Shown here piece by piece: positions 35,306 through 43,302 of a DNA stretch of 64,000 nt. A program made the translations under genes and the position numbers. Below the pieces are notes generated by a model that worked only from the letters and a program-made list of their open reading frames with translations, ran no database searches and was not told the DNA's origin. Position 1 is the first letter of the stretch; each line of letters begins with the position of its first letter. This DNA comes from Timaviella obliquedivisa GSE-PSE-MK23-08B (GTDB lineage Bacteria; Cyanobacteriota; Cyanobacteriia; Elainellales; Elainellaceae), in contig JAHHII010000007.1 in assembly GCA_019358855.1 (NCBI GenBank), positions 1-64,000 of the forward strand, written 5' to 3'.

Positions 35306-35923
35306 ATGTTTTTGTCAAACCATAAAGCGAATGGGGATCTTCGGTACTCTTTACAAGTTTCTTTAGGAGCAGTGTTAACCCTTATTTTTGTTGGATTGCC
35401 AGCAACTGCCCAATCTGCAACTCCTGAAGCCATTGGTCAATCTGATGAGGTCACCCCATCGTCACCGCTTTATCTTCCCTTTCTAGATGAAGTTCAATAT
35501 TTACCTCCCATTCAACCTGTTCTACCAGAGGTTTCAGAAACCCGCCTCGTGCTTAAGATAAGTGAGCGTATGGTTTATGTTTACCAAGGTAACTCGCTAA
35601 AGGTAAGCTATCCCGTGGCTGTGGGTAAAAAGGGTTGGGAAACGCCGACAGGTCAATTTAAGGTCACTTCAATGCTAGAAAACCCGGGTTGGACAAATCC
35701 TTTTACGGGTGAAGTGGTGAGTGCTGGAGCAGATAATCCTTTGGGGGAGCGCTGGATTCAGTTTTGGACGGATGGTCAAAATGCGATCGGGTTTCATGGT
35801 ACGCCGAGTCGAGAATCTGTAGGTCGGGCGGCTTCCCATGGCTGTGTACGGATGTATAACGAAGATGTTCGCGAACTGTATGCTCTAGTTTTGTTAGGAA
35901 CACCTGTGATAGTAGAACCCTAA
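35306..35923 (+). CDS. L,D-transpeptidase (YkuD domain), exported
   Basis: The product has 205 residues. An N-terminal signal segment (VSLGAVLTLIFVGLPATAQS) is followed from residue 75 by the YkuD domain: RLVLKISERMVYVYQGNSLK, VAVGKKGWETPTGQFKVTSM, GFHGTPSRE and the active-site block SHGCVRM with Cys179. These enzymes make 3-3 cross-links in peptidoglycan or attach lipoprotein to it. The start is ATG 35306. A direct repeat lies on each side, so the gene could be duplicated or lost by recombination between them. Confidence 0.9.
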   Translation: MFLSNHKANGDLRYSLQVSLGAVLTLIFVGLPATAQSATPEAIGQSDEVTPSSPLYLPFLDEVQYLPPIQPVLPEVSETRLVLKISERMVYVYQGNSLKVSYPVAVGKKGWETPTGQFKVTSMLENPGWTNPFTGEVVSAGADNPLGERWIQFWTDGQNAIGFHGTPSRESVGRAASHGCVRMYNEDVRELYALVLLGTPVIVEP

Positions 35924-36341
35924 AAGATTGATTTATGATGAATTTCCGGAAACGTTGAGCTATTTTTAGAACAAATATTAAAAATAAACATTCAGTTAAC
36001 AGAATCGGAGAGGCGGATGATTGCCTATGTTTTTGCCAATTATTTCTTTAAATGTAAAGAAAAGAGTGCAGAGAAAGAGTGCAGAGAATGTGATTAGAAG
36101 TTTTGGCGTTGCTGAATGAAAGTATGAAAATTTGGTTCCCCTGCCTTGACAGGGAAGGGGCTGAGGGGGTTTGAATCAGCAACGCAGCGAGACAGATCTC
36201 TCCCCAAACCCTCTCCTAAAGGAAAGGGGCTTTGAGCAGATTCATATTCACTAATGCCGAAGTTTTATAGCGATCTACCAATTTGTTTGATTTGAGCTAA
36301 CTATTCTATTTATTCCTAGCTGCACGGTAAAAAAATTCTAG
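35924..36341. other. Intergenic region after the L,D-transpeptidase
   Basis: No gene is visible. The main content is copy B of the dispersed repeat (36134-36258). AAAGAGTGCAGAGA is repeated in tandem at about 36059-36086. The last 80 bases are the leader of the next gene. Confidence 0.5.
36134..36258 (+). repeat. Dispersed intergenic repeat, copy B
   Basis: This aligns with copy A (35163-35289) in direct orientation. It contains GGTTCCCCTGCC, AGGGAAGGGGCTGAGG and GGAAAGGGGCTTTGAGC, which can form internal hairpins between the CCCC and GGGG stretches. Texts of this kind, with CAGCAACGC and GATCTCTCCCC, are frequent in cyanobacterial intergenic DNA. Confidence 0.75.
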
Positions 36342-39300
36342 GTGCCGATTATGTCAAATCAAAACAGCGTACAGTGGCAGGCTGGGAATATTATTCTCGA
36401 CTTGTATAAAGTAGTTGGCATTTTGGGGCAAGGTAGCTTTGGCGAGGTCTACAAGACTCGACATTTGGGTTGGAATACTGACCTATCGGTTCATAGTCCA
36501 TCTTCAGCAACTCTTACGGCGTTAGGTGGAAATGAAAACTTTGAGCAGCAGGTTAAAACTTGGATCAGGCTAGGGCTGCACTCTCACATTGCAGGGTGCT
36601 ACTACATCCGCTATGTCAATGACCATCCGTTGGTGTTTACGGAGCATGTGGCAGGCGGCAGTTTACGAAATTGGATTGGCGATCGCCGTCTCTACTCCAA
36701 TGGCACCACACTTGCCTTGCGTCGTATTTTAGATATCGCGATTCAACTTGCCTGGGGGCTTCACTATGCCCATGAGCAAGGCATCATTCACGAGCATGTT
36801 ACGCCTAACACGGTTTTGATGACCGCTGCTGAGGAAGCCAAGATTACTGATTTTGGTTTGGCAAAAGCCGATACTACCGCGATCGCTTACCTGGCTCCAG
36901 AGCAGCACCGTCAAGCACTCTTAACCCAGCAAACTGATTTATGGGGTTGGGGGTTAACGGTGCTAGAAATGTTTGTCGGTCAATGCACCTGGGCAACTGG
37001 GACAACCGCCATGCAGGCATTAGATCATTATTTAGAACATGAACTCAAAGAAGCGCAACTGCCTCGAATGCCTGTGCAAGTTGCCCAACTTTTGCAACGC
37101 TGCTTTCAAGACAGCCCAGACGATCGCCCTGCAAGTTTGAGAGAAGTGGCAAATCTTCTTCAGGCTCTCTACCTAGAAGCAATGGGTCGTCCATATCTGC
37201 GGCAAGAACCGCCCCTGACTCCCACGACCGCGGATGACCTTAATAATAAAGCTGTATTTGCCTGGGATTTGGGGCAACTGACGGAAGCCTTCAGGTTGTG
37301 GGAGCAAGCGTTGATAAATCAACCTCGACATTTGGAGGCTATCTACAATCGAGGGCTAATGTTGTGGCGATCGGGCAGAGTCAGCGATGATCAGGCACTA
37401 CTACGGCAATTAGAGCAGCAATTAGAAATGAGCCGTTCTTCTACGCAAGATTGGCGAGTCGAGTATCTCTTGAGCCTGGTTCAAATGGAGCGAGGGAATT
37501 ACCAGACAGCCCTACAAATTTTAGAAGGAGTTCACGCGAGAGGCATTCAGCAAGACGATATCCGAGCCGCCCTCACCCTAGCAAAAGAGCGTCTGCCCCA
37601 CGCTAAGCAACTACTGCCTCAACTCGGTGAAGCAACCCAGAAAAAACGCACCAATCACAAAATCAAAGCCATCACTTTAAGCCCAACCAGTCTCTATGCC
37701 CTCTCTAGCGGTGAGGAAAAGGCGATACGGCTGTGGGATATTGCTAAGGGGCGGTGTTTATGCCTTTTTAAAGGACATGAAGAACAGGTGCTTTCGGTGG
37801 CATTTAGCCCCGATGGTTGCTCTATTTTGTCGGGGGGCGATGACCAAACAGTGCGGCTGTGGAATGTGGGTGATGCTAGCCAAGTTCATACCTTTGACGG
37901 TGGAGAACGCCGGGTTATAAGGCGAGATACAGGCAACCTATTTAAGCCTCTTGGTATTTTAGTCAATAAACTGCGCAACCTAACTCGCCAATGGGGATCG
38001 CAGGGTCATCAGGGCGCAGTGCGATCGGTGACTTTTAGTGCAGAGGGTCGCTATGTCCTTTCAGGGGGGGATGATCAAGTCATTAAGCTGTGGATGGTGG
38101 CAACGGGTGAGTGTTTGCAGACTTTTCGGCGGCATCAAGGGCGCATATCAACCGTGCTGTTTCATCCCGATCGCCAGCACATTCTATCGGCTAGCGATGA
38201 CCAAACGATCAAAGTTTGGGAGATTGCTACGGGTCAAGCTAAGCAGACTTTTGAAGGACATCACGATCTGACCTCAATGGCTTGTAGTCCAGACGGATTG
38301 TCTGTTTTGGCAGGAGATAATCCTATCAAACTTTGGAATATGACCACCGGGCATATGACCCGAACGTTTGAGGGACATCAGGGAGCCGTCCGAGCGGTGG
38401 CATTTAGCCCAGATGGTCGGTTTTTCTTGTCGGCAGGCGATGATCAACTGCTGAAGCTGTGGGAGGTGAAGACGGGGCGCTGTTTGCGAACTTTCGAGGG
38501 ACATGAATCAGTGATTCGAGCGATCGTCCTGAGTTCAGATGGTCAGCATGTGCTGTCGGCAGATGCGTCAACGCTGAATTGGTGGGCGGTTCATAGCACC
38601 GATGCGCTAGATTTGGCACCGTTACGCCTCTCTAATTTGCAACTCACTGAGCCGGAGATCGGAGGCGATCGCCTCTATGAACAAGAGCTAGCCCAATCCC
38701 AGGCGGCGCTAGAGGAGGGCGATGCGGTTACAGCGGCACAACATATTCGGCAGGCACGGGCACAACTCGGATACAATCGCGGGTCAGAAGCGGTTCAAGC
38801 CTGGCTCAATCTTTATACGGCGCTCCCTCGGCAAACTTTAAAAGATAGCTGGGAGCCTATAGGCTTTGAACGGTACACGGCAGCGTTGCACGCAGTGGCA
38901 TTTAATCTAGCGGGCAACTCTGTTTTAGCAGGCAGTGCCGATGCAACGTTGAAACTGTGGGATATTGCGACCAGTCGTTGTCTTTTAAGCTTTGAAGGGC
39001 ATAAGGGGGAAGTCGCAGCGGTGGCATTGAGTCCGGTCGGACACTCGGCTTTGTCGGGCAGTGCCGATGCGACGCTGAAACTGTGGAATGTGACGACGGC
39101 TGAATGTTTAAGAACCCTAACTGGGCATACCGCTGGAGTGAGTTCGGCGGCGTTTAGCCCAACGGGTCGCTATGCTTTGTCGGGCAGTAGAGATACCACA
39201 CTCAAACTCTGGGAAATTGCCACGGGTCGGTGTTTGCAAACCCTAAAAGGTCACCGAGATGCGGTAATGGCAGTGGCGTTTGGCTCAGATGGGCGATCGG

Positions 39301-41486
39301 TAATATCGGCAAGTGCTGACAAAACCCTGAAGCACTGGGACATTGCCACAGGTGAATGCTTAAACACCTTTGAGGGGCATGTCGCGGCGGTTTATGCGGT
39401 AGATTGGAGTGCAGACGGTCGCTCTGTTGTTTCTGGCAGCGCTGACCAAACGCTGAAGCTGTGGACTACGGACGGCGAGTGTCTACGAACGTTTGCCGGA
39501 CATGCTGGGGCAGTTCGATCAGTTAGCTTAAGTACTGATGGACGATATGCCCTTTCCGGCAGCGATGATAAAACCTGTAAACTGTGGAATGCTGTCACAG
39601 GTGATTGCTTATGGACTTTTGCCGGACATACGGCAGCGGTTCGAGCCGTAAGCCTGAGTCCAGATGGTCGCTATGTGTTCTCAGGTAGCGATGACCAATT
39701 TTGTAAAGCCTGGCTTTTAGATTGGGAATTAGCAGAGCAACCGCCCCGCAATTGGGATGAGGGAGCCAGCCCCTACCTAGAGTCTTTCCTGCGTTTACAT
39801 ACCCCCAGCGTTGGCATCTTGCCTGCTAGTCGTCAGCCTAGCGCTGAAGAAATCACCTTGGCGCTCACCTATGAGGGGACTCCGACCTGGACTGAAGTTA
39901 ATTTCAACAATTTAATGCAAACGTTGAAGGCAGCAGGCTATGGCTGGCTGCAACCCAATGGCGTGCGTCAGCAGTTGAACCAAATGGTGAAGGCGATCGC
40001 CAAACCTGTTGCCCCAATTGCCCAAGTCGTCCAAGTCGCCCAAGTTCCGGCTTCGCCCGAAGCTCCGGCTCCCTTCGCCACAGCGTTTGCAACTGAATTC
40101 GCCACAGCATTTACCTCGTCTGAACCCAAGGCTAAAGTGATCTTGAGCGTGATTGCGGGCAGTTTGCAGGGATTAGAAGTGGAATTTGACGATCGCACCA
40201 TTTGCATTATTGGTCGCGCCAAAGATTGTCATGTGCAGTTGCCCAATGACGAGTTGCACAAAACGATTTCTCGCTACCATTGCCTCCTCGACATTAATCC
40301 TCCGGCTGCCCGGATTCGTGATCTAGGCAGTCTGCACGGCACCTACATCAATGGTCAAATGATTGGCAAACGTCAACGCGACCAAACGCCTGAAGAGGGG
40401 GCTCAAATAAATTTTCCAGAACATGACCTGGCTGATGGCGATGAAATTAAGCTGGGACAAACTATCTTTTCCGTCAAGCTAGAATCCCTTGCCAAGGATG
40501 AACCTGTCGATGCAGGAACTAACAAACCTCTTAATCCTTTCACTGGCTTCCTCAATAGCGTGCCTTTAGTGGAATCATCGGGTGGTGAATCAGGTCATGA
40601 GAACGGCTTAGAGTTGCCTCTTATTGAAGGGTACACGCCAGTAAAACAGTTGACTATCAGTGAAGCAGGGGTGACGTACTTAGCTCGGCAAAACGCCACC
40701 GATCAACTGGTCACTCTGAAGGTCATGCTGCCCCAAAAGGCAGTACGACCTTCGGTTGTGGAAGCCTTCTTGCAGGAAATAGAGCTAATTAAAACCTTGC
40801 AGCATCCCAGTATTATTCGGCTTCTAGATTCTGGCTATCAGAATGATGCCTTTTTCTTTGCCATGGATGCTTGTGAGGGTGGCAGTGTGGTTGAGCTAAT
40901 GCAGCAACGGGGCGGACGCTTGCCTGTAGATGAGGCAGTAGCGATCGCCCTACAAGTCTTAGAAGGTTTGGAGTATGCCCATCAGGTTAGGCTCCCCGTT
41001 GGCAGATTCACTGAGCGATCGATGCGTTCTGCTCAAGGCTTAGTTCACTGTGACCTCAAACCGAGTAATATTTTGCTGTCGGCTGGGTCTGTGCAGACGG
41101 TTAAAATTGCTGACTACGGTTTAGCCAAAGCCTTTGACCAGGCTGGTTTAGGGGGATTATCCATGAGTGGAACGGCAGCTAACCTGCCTGTATTTATGCC
41201 CCGACAGCAGGCGGTTAATTTTAATTATGCTGAGGCTGAAGTGGATGTTTGGGCGATCGCCGCCTGTCTCTACTACATGCTGACCGGAACATACCCACGA
41301 AACTTCAGCAGCGGCAAAGATCCTTACCTTGTCCTCTTACAAACCGATCCGATCTCGATTAGCCAGCGAGAAGTAACGATCCTTCAACCGATAGCCAATT
41401 TAATTGACCAAGCTTTGGTCGATAATCCCCAAATTATCTTTAAAACGGCAACAGCCTTTAAACAAGCCTTAAAGGAGATCTCTTAG
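36342..41486 (+). CDS. Pseudokinase-TPR-WD40x14-FHA-kinase giant signalling protein
   Basis: The protein has 1714 residues (GTG 36342; ATG 36351 is an alternative). Residues 15-285 have a kinase fold (LGQGSFGEVYK, TDFGLAK), but the catalytic loop is HEHVTPNTVL in place of HRDxKPxN and the VAVK Lys position reads LSVH, so it should be inactive. Residues 295-425 are TPR-like. Residues 440-760 and 843-1131 each contain seven WD40 repeats (SPDGRFFLSAGDDQLLKLWE type), enough for two full propellers, separated by a helical spacer. Residues 1264-1376 form an FHA domain with GRAKDCHV, SRYHC and LGSLHGTYING, which binds phospho-Thr. Residues 1428-1712 are a second kinase with VTLKVM, HCDLKPSN and DYG, probably active. 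It looks like a self-contained phospho-signalling scaffold. Confidence 0.9.
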   Translation: MPIMSNQNSVQWQAGNIILDLYKVVGILGQGSFGEVYKTRHLGWNTDLSVHSPSSATLTALGGNENFEQQVKTWIRLGLHSHIAGCYYIRYVNDHPLVFTEHVAGGSLRNWIGDRRLYSNGTTLALRRILDIAIQLAWGLHYAHEQGIIHEHVTPNTVLMTAAEEAKITDFGLAKADTTAIAYLAPEQHRQALLTQQTDLWGWGLTVLEMFVGQCTWATGTTAMQALDHYLEHELKEAQLPRMPVQVAQLLQRCFQDSPDDRPASLREVANLLQALYLEAMGRPYLRQEPPLTPTTADDLNNKAVFAWDLGQLTEAFRLWEQALINQPRHLEAIYNRGLMLWRSGRVSDDQALLRQLEQQLEMSRSSTQDWRVEYLLSLVQMERGNYQTALQILEGVHARGIQQDDIRAALTLAKERLPHAKQLLPQLGEATQKKRTNHKIKAITLSPTSLYALSSGEEKAIRLWDIAKGRCLCLFKGHEEQVLSVAFSPDGCSILSGGDDQTVRLWNVGDASQVHTFDGGERRVIRRDTGNLFKPLGILVNKLRNLTRQWGSQGHQGAVRSVTFSAEGRYVLSGGDDQVIKLWMVATGECLQTFRRHQGRISTVLFHPDRQHILSASDDQTIKVWEIATGQAKQTFEGHHDLTSMACSPDGLSVLAGDNPIKLWNMTTGHMTRTFEGHQGAVRAVAFSPDGRFFLSAGDDQLLKLWEVKTGRCLRTFEGHESVIRAIVLSSDGQHVLSADASTLNWWAVHSTDALDLAPLRLSNLQLTEPEIGGDRLYEQELAQSQAALEEGDAVTAAQHIRQARAQLGYNRGSEAVQAWLNLYTALPRQTLKDSWEPIGFERYTAALHAVAFNLAGNSVLAGSADATLKLWDIATSRCLLSFEGHKGEVAAVALSPVGHSALSGSADATLKLWNVTTAECLRTLTGHTAGVSSAAFSPTGRYALSGSRDTTLKLWEIATGRCLQTLKGHRDAVMAVAFGSDGRSVISASADKTLKHWDIATGECLNTFEGHVAAVYAVDWSADGRSVVSGSADQTLKLWTTDGECLRTFAGHAGAVRSVSLSTDGRYALSGSDDKTCKLWNAVTGDCLWTFAGHTAAVRAVSLSPDGRYVFSGSDDQFCKAWLLDWELAEQPPRNWDEGASPYLESFLRLHTPSVGILPASRQPSAEEITLALTYEGTPTWTEVNFNNLMQTLKAAGYGWLQPNGVRQQLNQMVKAIAKPVAPIAQVVQVAQVPASPEAPAPFATAFATEFATAFTSSEPKAKVILSVIAGSLQGLEVEFDDRTICIIGRAKDCHVQLPNDELHKTISRYHCLLDINPPAARIRDLGSLHGTYINGQMIGKRQRDQTPEEGAQINFPEHDLADGDEIKLGQTIFSVKLESLAKDEPVDAGTNKPLNPFTGFLNSVPLVESSGGESGHENGLELPLIEGYTPVKQLTISEAGVTYLARQNATDQLVTLKVMLPQKAVRPSVVEAFLQEIELIKTLQHPSIIRLLDSGYQNDAFFFAMDACEGGSVVELMQQRGGRLPVDEAVAIALQVLEGLEYAHQVRLPVGRFTERSMRSAQGLVHCDLKPSNILLSAGSVQTVKIADYGLAKAFDQAGLGGLSMSGTAANLPVFMPRQQAVNFNYAEAEVDVWAIAACLYYMLTGTYPRNFSSGKDPYLVLLQTDPISISQREVTILQPIANLIDQALVDNPQIIFKTATAFKQALKEIS

Positions 41487-41564
41487 CTGTCGCAATCTCG
41501 CAATCGGTAAACCCGCGTAGGGAGCGATATAGTAACAAATGTTCCCGATCGTGAGGTTCGGCTT

Positions 41565-42359
41565 GTGACTGATTCACCGCTTTTAATTGCCCAGCTAACG
41601 GATACTCATTTGTTTGCAGATGGCAGTCAGGAGATGCTGGGATGTCGGACGAATCACTCCTTCCGTGCAGTGGTTGCGGATATTAGTCAGTTGCAGCCCC
41701 AGCCGGATGTGTTGCTGTTGACGGGAGATCTTTCTCAAGATGAAACCCTAGAGTCGTATGTGTATTTGCGATCGCTCATCGAACCGTTAAACATTCCGAC
41801 CTACTGGATTCCGGGCAACCATGACCAAGGCTTAGCCGACCTGGAGCAGGGCTTAAACTCTGCATTAATTTTGCCCGACAAACACTTTCAGAAAGGCGAA
41901 TGGAATTTTATTTTGCTGAACACCATGATGATTGGCAAAGTGCAAGGACGGCTATCGGTTGCAGAACTCACGAGACTGGAGGAGCAGCTACACCTCCATC
42001 ATCAGCCCACGATCGCAGTCCTGCATCATCCGCCGTTGCCAGTGGGCGCAGAGTGTATGGATCAGATTCGCCTAGAAAATTCCGATGAATTATTTGAGAT
42101 AATCGATCGCTTTCCCCAGGTCAAAATCGTTCTGTTTGGGCATATTCACCATGCGTTTGAGCAGTTGCGGCACAGCGTTCGCTATGTGGGTACGCCCTCA
42201 ACCTGTGTGCAGCTTAAGCCCAAAAGTGAGGTGTTTACAATTGACGCTCGCCCGCCCGGATTTCGGTTGTTGCGGCTGTATCCCGATGGGCAATATGAGA
42301 CGGAAGTACGGCGAGTTGCGACCCTTGCGGCAACGGCAAAGCCGATCGCCAATGGTTAA
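41565..42359 (+). CDS. cpdA: Class III cyclic-nucleotide phosphodiesterase-like metallophosphoesterase
   Basis: The product has 264 residues and a GTG start at 41565. The metallophosphoesterase motifs are complete and in order: DTHLFADG, LLTGDLSQDE, WIPGNHDQG, VLHHPPLP and LFGHIHH, which bind two metal ions. The overall layout fits CpdA, a 3',5'-cAMP phosphodiesterase; other substrates in this superfamily cannot be excluded. The last 125 bases overlap the convergent cofG gene, and a copy of the 34-bp element (f) provides the final residues (RVATLAATAKPIANG). Confidence 0.8.
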   Translation: MTDSPLLIAQLTDTHLFADGSQEMLGCRTNHSFRAVVADISQLQPQPDVLLLTGDLSQDETLESYVYLRSLIEPLNIPTYWIPGNHDQGLADLEQGLNSALILPDKHFQKGEWNFILLNTMMIGKVQGRLSVAELTRLEEQLHLHHQPTIAVLHHPPLPVGAECMDQIRLENSDELFEIIDRFPQVKIVLFGHIHHAFEQLRHSVRYVGTPSTCVQLKPKSEVFTIDARPPGFRLLRLYPDGQYETEVRRVATLAATAKPIANG

Positions 42360-43284
42360 CCTGGGCGCGTAAATCAGCAGGTAATTTGTTGTCGTGGTGC
42401 GGATAAATGGGCAAGCGCGGCTGAAGTTGCCATCCGGCAGGTTGGAGCAGCGCGGCAAGATTTTCGTCGCGGGGATGGGGATAGTCGGGGTTGACTTCAT
42501 CTTTGGGACTAATGCCGCCCAGATCGCTGGCTCCCGCTTGCAGACAGGCGATCAGTTGAGGCGCATAAGGAATGAGATTGGGGGGAATTTGCAACACAAT
42601 ATCAGCAGGTAATAAATGACGCGCAATCGCCACCAGTTCCACCAGTTGCTCGATCTCAAAAGCTTCTCCTTGCCACGCCTGATTCTGCCCCGGACTGTGC
42701 GGCTGAAGAATAACTTCTTGAATGTGTCCCCAATGGCTGTGGACTTGAGCGATCGTCTCCAAGGTTGCCACCCAATCTGCTTGGGTTTCCCCCAACCCCA
42801 ACAGCAAGCCCGTGGTAAACGGGATCTGTAACTCTCCTGCCTGTTCTAGCTGCTGAAGCCGCAGCGCAGGTATTTTGCTAGGCGAATGGCGATGAACAGT
42901 TTGTAACAGCGCTGGGGTCATTTGCTCTAGCATTAACCCCATGGAAACGTTGACGGTTTTAAGCTGTGCCATTTCCTCATGAGTCAGCAACCCTGCATTG
43001 GTATGAGGTAAAAACCCAAGGCTAAGGGCAAGTTCACAAAGATCATAGATTCTTTGAAACCAATCAGAACGGCGATCGCTTTGAGGATGAACTTCGCCGC
43101 TCAGTACCAAAATTTCGATCACGCCTTGGGGTTGCAGCGATCGCAACGTGGCTTCCGCCCGTGCCAAAGTCATCCACTCATCCTGATTTGGATCAACCCG
43201 AAAGTTGCAGTAGGTGCAACGATTGAAACATTCGTAGGTGGGAACTAAGGTGTAGGCGGGGCTGTAAGTCGCTGTTAAATTCAT
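42235..43284 (-). CDS. cofG: FO synthase subunit CofG, radical SAM
   Basis: The product has 349 residues. The radical SAM cluster motif is Cys19, Cys23 and Cys26 in TYECFNRCTYCNFR. GVIEILVLSGEVHP, LGFLPHTNAGLL, MGLMLEQ, RLQQLEQAGELQIPFTTGLL, LGLGETQADW and DLGGISPKDEVNPDYPHP are the CofG family blocks. With CofH it makes FO (8-hydroxy-5-deazaflavin), which in cyanobacteria serves mainly as the antenna of DNA photolyase. No cofH is in the window. The last 40 residues run into cpdA antisense and include ALPLPQGSQ from copy f of the dispersed element. Confidence 0.9.
   Translation of the reverse strand: MNLTATYSPAYTLVPTYECFNRCTYCNFRVDPNQDEWMTLARAEATLRSLQPQGVIEILVLSGEVHPQSDRRSDWFQRIYDLCELALSLGFLPHTNAGLLTHEEMAQLKTVNVSMGLMLEQMTPALLQTVHRHSPSKIPALRLQQLEQAGELQIPFTTGLLLGLGETQADWVATLETIAQVHSHWGHIQEVILQPHSPGQNQAWQGEAFEIEQLVELVAIARHLLPADIVLQIPPNLIPYAPQLIACLQAGASDLGGISPKDEVNPDYPHPRDENLAALLQPAGWQLQPRLPIYPHHDNKLPADLRAQVNHWRSALPLPQGSQLAVLPSHIAHRDTAATTEIRAGERQL
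42316..42350 (+). repeat. Dispersed 34-bp element, copy f (in the cpdA/cofG overlap)
   Basis: A variant copy: GCGACCCTTGCGG, CAACGGCAAAGCCG, then CGCC. It shares 22 of 27 compared bases with copy e. It lies where two convergent genes overlap and is read in both: ATLAATAKP in cpdA and ALPLPQGSQ in cofG. Confidence 0.75.
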
Positions 43285-43302
43285 AAATTTAAATTCATAA
43301 AT

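Noticed and set aside
38040-39700. Short near-identical DNA blocks in the kinase gene (for example GGTCGCTATG)
   Set aside because: These are the conserved codons of WD40 repeats, not a separate repeat or the 34-bp element.
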